Shown: piece after piece, positions 36,683 through 47,566 of the stretch | Layout: each line of letters opens with the position of its first letter | How positions within the stretch are numbered: the first letter of the stretch is position 1 | Assembly (NCBI RefSeq): GCF_002243345.2 | Contig: NZ_CP022655.2 | Location: forward strand, 1,266,001 to 1,330,000 | DNA length: 64,000 bases | Direction: 5' to 3' | DNA from: Paenibacillus sp. RUD330 | GTDB lineage: Bacteria > Bacillota > Bacilli > Paenibacillales > Paenibacillaceae | Notes under the pieces: generated by a model | The model's database searches: none | What the model was told of the DNA's origin: nothing | Seen by the model: only the letters and a program-made list of their open reading frames with translations | Made by a program: the position numbers and the translations under genes

Positions 36683-39493
36683 ATGAAGTCATTTCCGCGC
36701 GGAATCCTCTTCTGCCATCCATGGCGATCCTATCAAAAACGGATTCTCGACGGTCTCGGCGGGCATCTCGCCAACAGGCATCTGCATATCGTCGCTCCGC
36801 CGGGCTCGGGCAAGACGGTGCTCGGGCTTGAGGTGATGCTGCGAATAGGAGGCCCCGCCATCATTCTTGCGCCGACGCTGGCAATCAAGAACCAGTGGGC
36901 TGACCGGTTCACGGAGCTGTTCCTCCAGCAGGACGAGAGACCGGACTGGCTGTCGACGAGCTTGAAAAGGCCGGCCTTTCTCACGATTACGACCTATCAG
37001 GCCCTTCAGGCGCTTTACAAGGCTGCTGACGCGGCGGATTCGGCGCTAGAAGCCGAAACTGCCGATGGGGAGGAGCGGCTGCTGCATGAGGAAGGGGAGG
37101 AGGGGTTCCCTGAACCGGCAGCCAAGCCTAAAGCCTCCGGACACAGCGAGGCTGACGGCGAGCCATCCGAGGAGCCTGCAAGTTCGGATGAAGCGCGCGC
37201 CGCGTTGGAGCAGCTGCTGGGCATCGGCTTTTCGGCTTTTGTTCTGGATGAGGCCCATCATCTGCGGACCAGCTGGTGGAAGAGCGCCATGCGCTTCCGT
37301 GCGGAGCTGGACAAGCCCGTAATCGTGGCGCTGACGGCGACTCCGCCTTACGATGCGGCGATTGCGGAGTGGGACCGCTATATGGAGCTGTGCAGCCCGA
37401 TCGACGCCGAGATCAGCGTCCCGGAGCTCGTGCGGGAGGATGAGCTGTGCCCTCATCAGGACTACATTCATTTATCGCTTCCAAGTCCGGAGGAGCAGGC
37501 CAAGCTTAGGGAATTCCGGGAACGCGCGGCATCCCTGAGGCGGGAGCTTCCCCGGAATCAGGCGCTCGTGGATGCAGTCGTTTCCCATCCCTGGATGACG
37601 GGAACCGATGAGAGACTGGAGGAGATCTTGGCTTCTCCGGCCTTCTTCTCCAGCATGGTCATCTACCTCAAGGCAGCGGGCCATCCTCTCTGGAAGCAGG
37701 CGGCTGAGGCGATGGGGATGGAAGAAGCGCAGGTTCCGCCGCTGCAGGATGAATGGATGGAGGAGCTGCTGACGGGCCTCTTGTTCACCGGAGAGCCGGC
37801 CGCCGAGGAAGACTCGGAGCTGAAGCGGCTGAGGCGCCGGCTTCATGGGGACGGAGCCGTGGAGAGGAAGAAGGTGTATCTGAAGTCGACGCCTGCCTTC
37901 GACAAGATGCTGGTCCAGAGCGCCTCCAAGCTGAACAGCATCCGGAAAATAGCTGCTTATGAGAAGGACAAGCTTGGCGATGATCTGCGCATGCTGATTC
38001 TGACGGATTACATCCGCAAGGAGGAGCTCCCTGGCCGGGGAGAAGAGCCGCAGAAGCCGGGAAGACTGGGAGTGGTGCCGATCTTCGAGATGATCCGCAG
38101 GGAGATGGGCGCCGAAGCTCCCATCGCCATTTTGTCTGGATCGCTCGTCGTGCTGCCGGCTGACGCTCTGCCTGCGGCCCAGGAGGCCGCCTCCCGCAGG
38201 GGAGCGGGCTTTTCTTTCAGGCCGTTGCCTCATGACCCGGGCTATCTGATGCTGGATAGCAAGGATTCGGACCGGGCGGCTGCCGTGTCGGTTATGACGG
38301 AAATCTTTCTGCAGGGCCATGTTCGAATTCTGGTCGGAACGGCTGCCTTGCTCGGGGAGGGCTGGGATGCTCCGGGCATCAATTCCTTGATCATGGCTTC
38401 CTATGTCGGCTCATACATGCTCTCCAACCAGATGAGAGGCAGGGCGATCCGCACGGATAAGGGCAATCCGAACAAAACGGCCGCCATCTGGCATCTGGCC
38501 TGCGTCGACATCGGAATGCCTGGCGGCGGCAAGGATATGCAGTCGCTTGGCCGCCGCTTCCGTTCACTTGTAGGCCTTTCCGTCGAAGAGGACAGCATCG
38601 AGACAGGCATCGGCCGCATGGGCCTCGGAGGCCCTTCTCTGGAACGGGCAAAGAAAGGGGCGGGCAGAACGGACTTTTCCCGCTCTTTTGTGGAGGGATA
38701 CAACGAGGAAACCTTTCGAAGGGCCGATCTCAGAGGCCGGCTGAAGGCGAAATGGCAATCCGCCATCGCCGTCCACGAAGCCATGAAGGAAGGGGTCGCC
38801 GCGGCAGGCGGCTCCGTGCCTCGCCCTTTTTATTTCAGCAGCACGATCAAGGCTCTGCTTGTCTTTGGAGCGGCCGCCTCGGCGAGCGCCTTCTTCCAGG
38901 CGCTCCGCAGTCCGAGGATGATCACAGGAGAACAGCCTCTGTGGCTCAAGCTGTTTGTAGCGGCGATATTCGGCCTGGTCGTTTCCTCTCCTTGGCTCTA
39001 TAAAGGGATCAAGCTGTATTTCCGGCATCAGTCGCTGGAATCCAGTCTGAGAGCCGCCGCGGAAGTCGTCTACGAATCGCTGCATGAAATGAAGCGCCTC
39101 GAACCGGAGCCCGGCCGCAAGCGTCTGAAAACAGAGTCGTCCAGAGGCGAATTCATTTGTTGGATGGAAGGCGGAACTCCGGAGGAGAAGACGGTATTCC
39201 TGAACGCTCTCCGGCAGCTGCTGGAGCCGATCCAGAACCCAAGGTACATTCTTTACCGGGAATCCCGGCTGGGACTGCTCAAGAGGAAGGACTATCACGC
39301 CGTACCCGATGAGATCGGCAGCCGCAAGGAGGATGCCGAACGCTTCCACGCTCTATGGAAGAAGAAGCTGGGTCCCGCCGAGCTGATCGCAACCCGCACG
39401 ACAGCGGGGAGAAAAAAGCTGCTCGCCGCCCGAACGGGGGCGATGTCCGCCGCCTTCGTCGAGAAGACCGAGCGAATCAGCGCCTGGAGATAG
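36683..39493 (+). CDS. SF2 DEAH-box helicase with C-terminal membrane helices
   Basis: A 936-residue superfamily 2 ATPase. Visible motifs: a Q-like PWRSYQKRIL, Walker A APPGSGKT (38-45), DEAH (189-192), LTATPP (217-222), and helicase-C GTAALLGEGWDAPGIN with arginine-finger motif NQMRGRAIR. Between motifs Ia and II an acidic low-complexity stretch (~115-170) is inserted. After residue ~710 come two strongly hydrophobic helices (TIKALLVFGAAASASAFF and LFVAAIFGLVVSSPWLY), then a ~150-residue domain. No nuclease motif is seen. Membrane attachment is unusual for a helicase. AAAGGAGG supports ATG 36683. Function unknown. Confidence 0.88.
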   Translation: MKSFPRGILFCHPWRSYQKRILDGLGGHLANRHLHIVAPPGSGKTVLGLEVMLRIGGPAIILAPTLAIKNQWADRFTELFLQQDERPDWLSTSLKRPAFLTITTYQALQALYKAADAADSALEAETADGEERLLHEEGEEGFPEPAAKPKASGHSEADGEPSEEPASSDEARAALEQLLGIGFSAFVLDEAHHLRTSWWKSAMRFRAELDKPVIVALTATPPYDAAIAEWDRYMELCSPIDAEISVPELVREDELCPHQDYIHLSLPSPEEQAKLREFRERAASLRRELPRNQALVDAVVSHPWMTGTDERLEEILASPAFFSSMVIYLKAAGHPLWKQAAEAMGMEEAQVPPLQDEWMEELLTGLLFTGEPAAEEDSELKRLRRRLHGDGAVERKKVYLKSTPAFDKMLVQSASKLNSIRKIAAYEKDKLGDDLRMLILTDYIRKEELPGRGEEPQKPGRLGVVPIFEMIRREMGAEAPIAILSGSLVVLPADALPAAQEAASRRGAGFSFRPLPHDPGYLMLDSKDSDRAAAVSVMTEIFLQGHVRILVGTAALLGEGWDAPGINSLIMASYVGSYMLSNQMRGRAIRTDKGNPNKTAAIWHLACVDIGMPGGGKDMQSLGRRFRSLVGLSVEEDSIETGIGRMGLGGPSLERAKKGAGRTDFSRSFVEGYNEETFRRADLRGRLKAKWQSAIAVHEAMKEGVAAAGGSVPRPFYFSSTIKALLVFGAAASASAFFQALRSPRMITGEQPLWLKLFVAAIFGLVVSSPWLYKGIKLYFRHQSLESSLRAAAEVVYESLHEMKRLEPEPGRKRLKTESSRGEFICWMEGGTPEEKTVFLNALRQLLEPIQNPRYILYRESRLGLLKRKDYHAVPDEIGSRKEDAERFHALWKKKLGPAELIATRTTAGRKKLLAARTGAMSAAFVEKTERISAWR

Positions 39494-39497
39494 TTCG

Positions 39498-39527
39498 TTG
39501 ACAACGTTTCCAGCAGGCCGATATAAT
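39498..39527 (+). promoter_or_regulatory. SigA promoter of glpP
   Basis: TTGACA (39498-39503), 18-bp spacer, TATAAT (39522-39527). An apparent cre site TGACAACGTTTCCA (39499-39512, two mismatches to consensus) overlaps the -35, which would allow CcpA repression. Confidence 0.78.
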
Positions 39528-39650
39528 GAAATCAAGTTAATAGGGCGACGGAGAAAGGGAGGTCCGCATCAAGTGCTGTTTCATTGCAAACGGCAGCTTG
39601 GCGCGGGCTTTTTCCTTTTTGCTGCCTGTCATACGAGGGAGGAAGACGGC

Positions 39651-40238
39651 ATGGCCTTCAAGGGACAGCTGATCCTGCCGGCGATCCGGAAGCCGAAGGA
39701 TCTGGAGAAGCTGATGGGCTTCTCCTACGAATATATGGTTCTGCTCGACAGCCATATCAGCCAGCTGAAGCCGATTCTCGATCTCGCCAGGTCGGGCGGC
39801 AAGCAGCTGCTCATCCACGCCGATCTCATCGAGGGGCTCAAGAACGACGAGTATGCGGCTGAGTTCCTCTGCCAGGTCATGAGGCCGGCGGGCATCCTCT
39901 CCACGAGGGCGAGCGTCATCGCCAAGACCAAGCAGAACGGCCTGCTCGCCATTCAGCGGGTATTTCTGCTCGACTCCGGCGCCTTGAACAAGAGCTACGC
40001 GCTGCTGGAGCGCTCGCAGCCCGATTATATCGAGGTGCTGCCGGGAGTCATCCCGGATGTGATCGCCGAGGTGAAGGATCGGACCGGCATTCCGATTTTC
40101 GCCGGAGGGCTTATCCGCTCGGTCTGGGATGTGGAGAAGGCGGCGGCGGCCGGAGCGGCGGCGGTTACGACCTCGCGCGTGGAGCTGTGGAAGCATTTCG
40201 ACCGGAAGGACGACGCGGCGGCTCCCAAGCCGGATTAG
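39651..40238 (+). CDS. glpP: Glycerol-3-phosphate-responsive antiterminator GlpP
   Basis: Binds glycerol 3-phosphate and glp leader mRNA, allowing read-through of leader terminators. The 195 residues match B. subtilis GlpP in length, with PAIRKPKDLEKLM, LLIHADLIEGLKNDEYA and PIFAGGLIRSVWDVEKA (TIM-barrel fold). GGGAGG 8 bp upstream supports ATG 39651; the frame extends upstream without support. It heads glpP-glpK-glpD, whose glpD leader contains a matching terminator. No glpF lies in the window. Confidence 0.95.
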   Translation: MAFKGQLILPAIRKPKDLEKLMGFSYEYMVLLDSHISQLKPILDLARSGGKQLLIHADLIEGLKNDEYAAEFLCQVMRPAGILSTRASVIAKTKQNGLLAIQRVFLLDSGALNKSYALLERSQPDYIEVLPGVIPDVIAEVKDRTGIPIFAGGLIRSVWDVEKAAAAGAAAVTTSRVELWKHFDRKDDAAAPKPD

Positions 40239-40380
40239 GCGGGAAGGATTGCGATGGAAAGCAAGGCGGGAAGAGGGCGAGTAGATTGCAGGAAAGATTT
40301 CAAGAAAGAGTTCAAGGAATATTCCAAGGAAGAGCTCAAGAAGAGTTCAACGAAGATGGGGATGAGAGCAGGTTGAATGA

Positions 40381-41910
<1,530 letters not shown>

Positions 41911-41967
41911 CGCGGTATTCTGGTACGCTTGAAGCAAGTTAATATCGGCCTGTAGATATCGGAGAAC

Positions 41968-42023
41968 GCCGCAAGCGTCCGGCTGCCCCTTCATGGAGCA
42001 GCCCGGACGGCTTGCGGCTTTTT
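41968..42023 (+). terminator. glpD leader terminator (probable GlpP antitermination target)
   Basis: Long hairpin, arms GCCGCAAGCGTCCGGCTGC and GCAGCCCGGACGGCTTGCGGC with small bulges, then TTTTT. It ends 40 bp before the glpD start codon. In B. subtilis GlpP acts at just such a terminator before glpD; the assignment here is by homology of layout. Confidence 0.85.
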
Positions 42024-42063
42024 GTTTGGATTTCAGAGGAATTGGATTCGAGGAGGCTTATCC

Positions 42064-43764
42064 ATGGAAACCCGATTTTCAGCGTTGGATAGAAGCTCGC
42101 TGCTGAAGGAGCTGTCGGAAGAGACTTGGGACGTGCTCGTCATCGGAGGAGGAATTACGGGCGCCGGCATCGCGCTGGACGCGCAGTCGAGGGGGATGAG
42201 GACCGCGCTGATCGAGATGCAGGATTTTGCCGCGGGCACTTCCAGCCGCTCGACCAAGCTGGTCCACGGCGGCCTGCGCTATCTGAAGCAGTTCGAGGTG
42301 AAGATGGTGGCCGAGGTCGGCCGCGAACGGGCGGTCGTCTACGAGAACGGGCCTCATGTGACGACGCCGGAGTGGATGCTGCTGCCCATCTACAGGGGAG
42401 GCACGTTCGGCAAGCTGTCCACCTCCATCGGGCTTGCGGTGTATGATCGGCTGGCCGGCGTCAAGCTGCGCGAGCGGAGGCGGATGCTCGGCGTCGAGGC
42501 GGCGCTGGCCAAGGAGCCGCTGCTCAGGAAAGAGGGCCTCAAGGGCGGCGGCTATTATGTCGAGTACCGGACCGACGACGCGCGGCTGACGATCGAGGTG
42601 ATGAAAAAAGCCGCCGAGCTTGGGGCGAAGGCCGTCAATCATGTGAAGGCGGAGGAGCTGCTCTACGAGAGCGGCCGCATCCGCGGAGTCCGCGCGGCTG
42701 ACGTGATCGGCGGCGGGACATGCGTCATCAAGGCCCGGCATATCGTGAACGCGACCGGCCCGTGGGTGGACGGCATCCGCGAGCTGGACGGGTCCCGGCA
42801 GGGCAAGACGCTGCGCCTCACCAAGGGCATCCACCTTGTTTTCGACGGCAGCCGGTTTCCGCTGCGCCAGGCCGTCTACTTCGATACGCCGGACGGCCGC
42901 ATGATGTTCGCCATCCCCCGCGACGGCAAAACGTATGTCGGCACGACCGACACCGATTACGACGGAGACGCCGCCGCGCCGAAGATGACGGAGGCCGACC
43001 GGAAGTATGTCGTGGAGGCGGCGGCAGCGATGTTCCCGTCGCTCGGACTGACCGAGGCCGACGTGGAGTCCAGCTGGGCGGGACTGCGACCGCTCATCTA
43101 CGAGGAGGGAAAGTCCCCCTCCGAGGTTTCGCGCCGCGACGAGGTGTTCCGTTCGGACTCCGGCTTGCTCACGATAGTCGGCGGCAAGCTGACCGGCTAC
43201 CGGCGGATGGCGGAGACGGTGACGGACATGCTCGCCGCCGAGCTCGGACGCGAGAGCGGGCGGAAGTATCCGAAATGCCGCACGAAGGACATCCCGCTGT
43301 CGGGCGGCGATGTCGGAGGCTCATCCGGCTTCCCCGGCTTCCGCAAGCAGTCGGAGGCGATGGGCCGGATGCAGGGCTTGTCCGCACCGGCAGCCGCGCT
43401 CCTTGCCGGCCGCTACGGCAGCAATGCCGGCATCGTCTGCTCGCTGCTGCCGGGAGACGGCGAGCGCCCGCAGGCCATGCGGATAGGAGGAGTCGGCAAG
43501 CTGCCGCCGGAAATCCATGCCGCCCTGCTGTACGCGATCCGGCATGAGATGGCGGCGAAGCCCGCGGACTTCTTGATCCGCCGGACCGGAGCGCTGTTCT
43601 TCGACCGGGCGAGCGCGCTTCTGTGGAAGGACGCGGCTGCGGCGATCATGGCCCGCGAGCTCGGCTATGGCGAAGAGACGATGAAGGCGTTCATGGCGGA
43701 GCTGGAGACGGAGCTGCGGGACGCAGTCGATGCCAAGCCGGACTCGGCAGGCCGGACAGGATGA
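42064..43764 (+). CDS. glpD: Aerobic glycerol-3-phosphate dehydrogenase
   Basis: FAD enzyme at the membrane, oxidising glycerol 3-phosphate to dihydroxyacetone phosphate and passing electrons to the quinone pool. The 566 residues show the FAD motif VLVIGGGITGAGIALDA, SSRSTKLVHGGLRYL and VGTTDTDYDGD, plus the C-terminal DAO helical domain. ATG 42064 follows GAGGAGG. Expression should depend on GlpP read-through of the leader terminator. Confidence 0.97.
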   Translation: METRFSALDRSSLLKELSEETWDVLVIGGGITGAGIALDAQSRGMRTALIEMQDFAAGTSSRSTKLVHGGLRYLKQFEVKMVAEVGRERAVVYENGPHVTTPEWMLLPIYRGGTFGKLSTSIGLAVYDRLAGVKLRERRRMLGVEAALAKEPLLRKEGLKGGGYYVEYRTDDARLTIEVMKKAAELGAKAVNHVKAEELLYESGRIRGVRAADVIGGGTCVIKARHIVNATGPWVDGIRELDGSRQGKTLRLTKGIHLVFDGSRFPLRQAVYFDTPDGRMMFAIPRDGKTYVGTTDTDYDGDAAAPKMTEADRKYVVEAAAAMFPSLGLTEADVESSWAGLRPLIYEEGKSPSEVSRRDEVFRSDSGLLTIVGGKLTGYRRMAETVTDMLAAELGRESGRKYPKCRTKDIPLSGGDVGGSSGFPGFRKQSEAMGRMQGLSAPAAALLAGRYGSNAGIVCSLLPGDGERPQAMRIGGVGKLPPEIHAALLYAIRHEMAAKPADFLIRRTGALFFDRASALLWKDAAAAIMARELGYGEETMKAFMAELETELRDAVDAKPDSAGRTG

Positions 43765-43819
43765 CTTAGGCCGTTGCCAAGCCGGAGGAGTGAACGTATG
43801 CATTCAGCAAATCGAAGGA

Positions 43820-43842
43820 AAGCCGGAGGACTCCGCCGGCTT
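43820..43842. terminator. Hairpin between glpD and the flavin-reductase gene
   Basis: AAGCCGG/CCGGCTT arms across a 9-nt loop, overlapping the stop codon of the convergent minus-strand gene. The T run is weak, so termination strength is uncertain. Confidence 0.4.
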
Positions 43843-44464
43843 ACATTCCCGCAGCCGGACCGAATACCGGAGCAAGCCGGGAAGGCGGCAGCTGGCCGCC
43901 CAGAGGGAAGTATTCGCAGAAATTCATGATGAGCGGCTTCCACTGGGCAGGGTCGATGTGGTTGGGATGGCCGGGAACCCGGAGCTCCTCCTCCACATGG
44001 ACTTTCTTGATGAGGACCTCCATGGCGGCGAGCGAGCTCGGCTCCTCGAACGCATGCAGCTTGACGAGCTCGGCTTCCAGATGGACAGGGCATTCCTTCA
44101 CCCGGGGGGATTTGACCTCAAGCGCGGGCAGCGGAGTCAGCCCGGCGACGCCGAACTTGTCGGCTTCATGCTTGTAGCCGCGGAGGGCTTTGGACTCCGG
44201 CACCGGATGGCTGCCTGTCAGCAAGGTAAGGCGCTCGATCGCCGGTACCAATGCCGCCGTGGGGAGGTTGAGCACGCACTCCCCTTCGCGGAGCAGATTC
44301 TGGACCGTCTTGGACCGGCTGCTCATGCCGAGCATGCAGGAGCGGTTCAGCCACCAGGCGGATGACATGGGAGCCAGATTCGGCGTCCCGTCTTCGTTCA
44401 GCGTGCTGATCAGGACGACGGATGTGCCGAAATAGAGGATGTTCGGTTCGATGACACGATGCAT
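43841..44464 (-). CDS. Flavin-reductase-like FMN-binding protein
   Basis: A 207-residue split-barrel flavoprotein. FGTSVVLISTLNEDGTPNLAPMSSAWWLNRSCMLGM is the typical FMN-binding opening of the flavin-reductase/DIM6 family (shown as short adjoining motifs VVLISTLNEDG and NLAPMSSAWW). LLREGECVLNLP and EAELVKLHAFEE follow. Such proteins reduce flavins or act as chemically diverse oxidoreductases. AAGGAG 9 bp upstream supports the start. Single gene; no partner monooxygenase nearby. Confidence 0.86.
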   Translation of the reverse strand: MHRVIEPNILYFGTSVVLISTLNEDGTPNLAPMSSAWWLNRSCMLGMSSRSKTVQNLLREGECVLNLPTAALVPAIERLTLLTGSHPVPESKALRGYKHEADKFGVAGLTPLPALEVKSPRVKECPVHLEAELVKLHAFEEPSSLAAMEVLIKKVHVEEELRVPGHPNHIDPAQWKPLIMNFCEYFPLGGQLPPSRLAPVFGPAAGM

Positions 44465-44566
44465 GGCCTACAGCTCCTTATTTGGGGGATGCCGAAACTG
44501 TACCACGGAAAGCCGGCTTCGGACGGCGCCTGGGATGAAAGCGCAAGATCGCATAAAACGGCGTTT

Positions 44567-44598
44567 GGCGCGCCTTCCAATTCCTTGGAGGGCGCGCC
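44567..44598 (+). terminator. Strong hairpin with T-rich tail
   Basis: 14-bp arms GGCGCGCCTTCCAA and TTGGAGGGCGCGCC (one G-U), loop TTCC, followed within 15 bp by T8. It lies in the 287-bp gap 44465-44751 and would stop plus-strand read-through into the next cluster. A TATAAT at 44684-44689 is a likely -10 for that cluster. Confidence 0.6.
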
Positions 44599-44751
44599 TG
44601 TTGTTTCTCTGCTTTTTTTTCATCACGGCGAAAAACGGGGTGCCAATTCAGGAAATAAATACAATCCGGCCTGTCGGAATGTGTATAATAGAGTAGGTTT
44701 ATAGATCGCGGACCCTGGATCCATATACATATTTCAAAAGGAGTCATCCAA

Positions 44752-45753
44752 ATGTCCCAACAAATTCTCAGGCCGATGGGAATCGGCCGCATCCTTGACC
44801 GAAGCTTCCAGCTCTACCGTACGCATTTCGTGACGCTGGCCATCCTCATGCTCGTCATGTACGGGCCGATGCTGCTGCTCGCAAGCGCCTTGATCGGGAA
44901 TTCCGGCAGCCAATACGGCAGCCTGATCGAGCAGCTCCAATCCGGCAGCTTAGAGTCGTACCTCGAAACGACTGTGGACACGGAGAGCTCGGACATGTCC
45001 GCCGCGGCGGTTCTGTTCGGCATTCTCGGCATCCTCCTCACCGCGCTGCTGTCGCCGGTCGTCATCGGCGCGATCGTCCATCTGGTGCGGGCGCAGGTAG
45101 ACGGCGAGCCGATGCCTGGACCGGGCGAGCTGCTGAAGCGCAGCTTCCGCCGCTTCTGGCAGCTGATCGGAAGCTCCCTGCTGTTCGGCTTCATCAGCAT
45201 GGGCCTGTATATGCTGGTTGTAGTCGTATTTGCGCTTGTATTCGGCATCCTGGTGGCTACAGCCCTCAGCGGAGGCGGCTCCGGCTCTTCGGCAGGATTG
45301 ATTGTCCTCATGATCATCGCGATTCCCGCCGTCGTGCTCGGCATCTCCTTTTTCGTGCTCCGCTGGTCCTACTTCCTTCCCTATGTCGCCCTCGGCGAGG
45401 AAGGCGTCGGCATCGGCCGCAGCTGGAGGGTGACCAAGGGCAGCTTCTGGAGGCTGCTGCTCATGTATATCGTTCTCGGCATCATCCTTTATATCCTTAC
45501 GATCGTCCTCGGGTTGATCACAGGCCTGTTTGGCGGAGGCGTCCTCTCCCAAATCCTGTACGGGCTGGTGACCATCGTAATCGGGTCCTTGTGGATTCTT
45601 CCTTATGCCGTCAGCTTCTTCGATCTGCGCGTGCGCCGCGAGGGCTATGGACTGGATTCGCTGCTTGATGGCACGCCGGCCTTCCCAGGCATGGCGCCGC
45701 CGCCTCCACCGGCTTCCTGGAACAACGAAGGGCCGCCGGACAACCGTCCATGA
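44752..45753 (+). CDS. Membrane protein, GDPD-membrane-domain/YciC-like
   Basis: A 333-residue integral membrane protein with about six helices, beginning with LRPMGIGRILDRSFQLYRTH, the amphipathic signature of the glycerophosphodiesterase membrane-domain / DUF975-like family. LPYVALGEEGVGIGRSWRVTKG in the second half is also family-like. The Pro-rich C-terminal tail is cytoplasmic. AAAAGGAG is upstream. It is the first of five coupled genes and overlaps the next by 4 bp. Biochemical role unknown. Confidence 0.86.
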   Translation: MSQQILRPMGIGRILDRSFQLYRTHFVTLAILMLVMYGPMLLLASALIGNSGSQYGSLIEQLQSGSLESYLETTVDTESSDMSAAAVLFGILGILLTALLSPVVIGAIVHLVRAQVDGEPMPGPGELLKRSFRRFWQLIGSSLLFGFISMGLYMLVVVVFALVFGILVATALSGGGSGSSAGLIVLMIIAIPAVVLGISFFVLRWSYFLPYVALGEEGVGIGRSWRVTKGSFWRLLLMYIVLGIILYILTIVLGLITGLFGGGVLSQILYGLVTIVIGSLWILPYAVSFFDLRVRREGYGLDSLLDGTPAFPGMAPPPPPASWNNEGPPDNRP

Positions 45754-46367
45754 GTCCGCGCGAACAGCTGGAGGACATCCTCTCCGGCAGCGAATACGAG
45801 GCCTACCGCAATCAAGGCGGCGGTTTTTCCTTTTGGGACTGGCTGCTCGAGAAGATCGGCCGGTTCCTGAGCTGGCTGCTGCCTGACCTGAAGCCCGGCG
45901 AAGGCACGCTCAACGTCTTCGCTCTGGTTCTGGTGCTGGCGCTGGCGGGTCTGCTCGCTTGGATCGGCGTCCTGATCGCGCGGCGCTATTCGGGCGGAGG
46001 CAGGCTGCGCTCCAGGGACTATATGGCTTCCGGAGAGGCAAGCCGCTCCTGGGAGCATTACTGGGCGCAGGCGGAGAGGCATGCGGAGCTGGGAGCCTGG
46101 AGAGACGGAGTCAGGGCTGTTTTCCTGGCCCTTCTTTTTTATCTGGAGCAGAGAGGACGGCTCCGTGTCGAGCCTTGGAAAACGAACCGGGAATATGCGG
46201 AGGAGCTGGCGGAGTCCAATGCCGGCGCCGCTGCCGGCTTCCTCCAGGCTGCGACCGCTTTCGAGCGCAGCTGGTACGGCCGCGGCGAAGTGACGGGCGA
46301 GCAGCTGGAGGCCTTCCGCAGGCAGGCGGAGTCGCTCATGAAGGAAGCGGGTGATTCGGAGCGATGA
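45750..46367 (+). CDS. DUF4129-domain membrane protein
   Basis: 205 residues: an amphipathic N-terminus, one membrane helix (about residues 50-70, LNVFALVLVLALAGLLAWIGVLIA) and a cytoplasmic DUF4129-type domain with RDGVRAVFLALLFYLE and FERSWYGRGEVTGEQLEAF. DUF4129 occurs with transglutaminase/MoxR/DUF58 genes in many bacteria. It is joined to both neighbours by ATGA overlaps. Confidence 0.88.
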   Translation: MSPREQLEDILSGSEYEAYRNQGGGFSFWDWLLEKIGRFLSWLLPDLKPGEGTLNVFALVLVLALAGLLAWIGVLIARRYSGGGRLRSRDYMASGEASRSWEHYWAQAERHAELGAWRDGVRAVFLALLFYLEQRGRLRVEPWKTNREYAEELAESNAGAAAGFLQAATAFERSWYGRGEVTGEQLEAFRRQAESLMKEAGDSER

Positions 46368-47566
46368 AAATAAACAAGCGGTACGCGGCGCTGCTGGCTT
46401 GCGCCGTCCTGTTCATCTGCATCGGCCTTCTGGTGTCCCAGCCTTCGGTCAAGGACCGGCCGCCATGGCTCAGCTTCTCGGCCGATACGGACGGGCTGAA
46501 GGGCTGGCGCGAGCTGGTGGAGTCCAGACAGCCCCGTACGAGCGAATGGAAGCTGCGCTGGGAACGCCTCCCGGAAGGGAGCGGCCAGCTGCTCGTCGTC
46601 GCCGAGCCGCTCGGTGTGGGGCCAGAGGAATGGCAGGCCCTCGAGAGCTGGATGAACGCCGGCAATCATTTGATTCTGCTCGACCGCAAGCCTGACGGCC
46701 TGTTCGGATTCGATACGTCCGATATCGTGGAGCCGGACTCTTCGGCTGCCGCGGGCACCGGAGGCAATTCCGGCACCGGCGGCTCGGAGGCGGCGCCCGT
46801 GCCGGTCGAGGCTCCGCTGCTCGAAGGGCGGAGCGGACTCGCGGCGCTGGCCTTGAGTCCGGTGCGCATCGTGCCGGGCCCAGGGGACGAGGTGCTCGTC
46901 TCCGACAAGCAAGGCGTGCTCGCGAGCCGGATGAAGGTGGGCGGCGGCAGCGCGACGCTCGTGCTGGAGCCGGAATGGCTGCAGAACGGCGAGGCCTTGA
47001 AGGCTTCCCATCTCGATCTGATGTGGCCGCTGTTCGCCGAGGAGAGGACAGCGGTTCTGTTCGACGAAACTCATCACGGCTACGGAGTGAAGCCGGGGCT
47101 GTTCGCCCTTTACCCGGCCTGGCTGCTGCTGGCCAGCATCCAGCTGGCGTCGGCGCTCGCGCTGTGGCTGTGGCTGAAGGGCAAGCGGTTCGGTCCGGTC
47201 CATGTTCCGAGAGAATGGACCGTTCGCCGCGGCGATGAGACCGTCCGCGCGCTTGCGGTCTGGTACCGGCGCGGCGGCTTGATGGAGGATGCGCTGGGAC
47301 ATGGACGCCGGCGGCTGAGGCAGCTGCTCGCCCAGCGCTGGGGGCTTGGTCCGGACACCTCTCCGGCCCAGGCGGCGGCAGCGGCGCGAAGCCGCTGGAG
47401 CGCGGAGGATGCGCAGCGGCTGGAGCGGGCGCTGCAGCCGCTGCCGCTGCCGTCCGGAAGAGGCAAGGCGGCCAGGCAGGAATTCATGCGGCGGTCAAGA
47501 GACAACGCGGAGCTGACAGCCATGCTCGAGAGCGGCAGGCAGCCCGGAGGGGGAGATGGACAATGA
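46364..47566 (+). CDS. DUF4350-domain protein
   Basis: 400 residues with an N-terminal membrane helix (about 8-28), an extracytoplasmic GATase1-like DUF4350 domain (WKLRWERLPEGSGQLLVVA; NAGNHLILLDRKPDGLF) carrying a Gly/Ser insert near residue 130, and a second helix (~245-265). A cytoplasmic tail follows. It is likely part of a membrane complex with the MoxR/DUF58 pair. Coupled at both ends by ATGA overlaps. Confidence 0.86.
   Translation: MKINKRYAALLACAVLFICIGLLVSQPSVKDRPPWLSFSADTDGLKGWRELVESRQPRTSEWKLRWERLPEGSGQLLVVAEPLGVGPEEWQALESWMNAGNHLILLDRKPDGLFGFDTSDIVEPDSSAAAGTGGNSGTGGSEAAPVPVEAPLLEGRSGLAALALSPVRIVPGPGDEVLVSDKQGVLASRMKVGGGSATLVLEPEWLQNGEALKASHLDLMWPLFAEERTAVLFDETHHGYGVKPGLFALYPAWLLLASIQLASALALWLWLKGKRFGPVHVPREWTVRRGDETVRALAVWYRRGGLMEDALGHGRRRLRQLLAQRWGLGPDTSPAQAAAAARSRWSAEDAQRLERALQPLPLPSGRGKAARQEFMRRSRDNAELTAMLESGRQPGGGDGQ

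Noticed and set aside
43820-43842. Hairpin after glpD as a strong intrinsic terminator
   Set aside because: Short stem and no T run. Kept only as a low-confidence feature.
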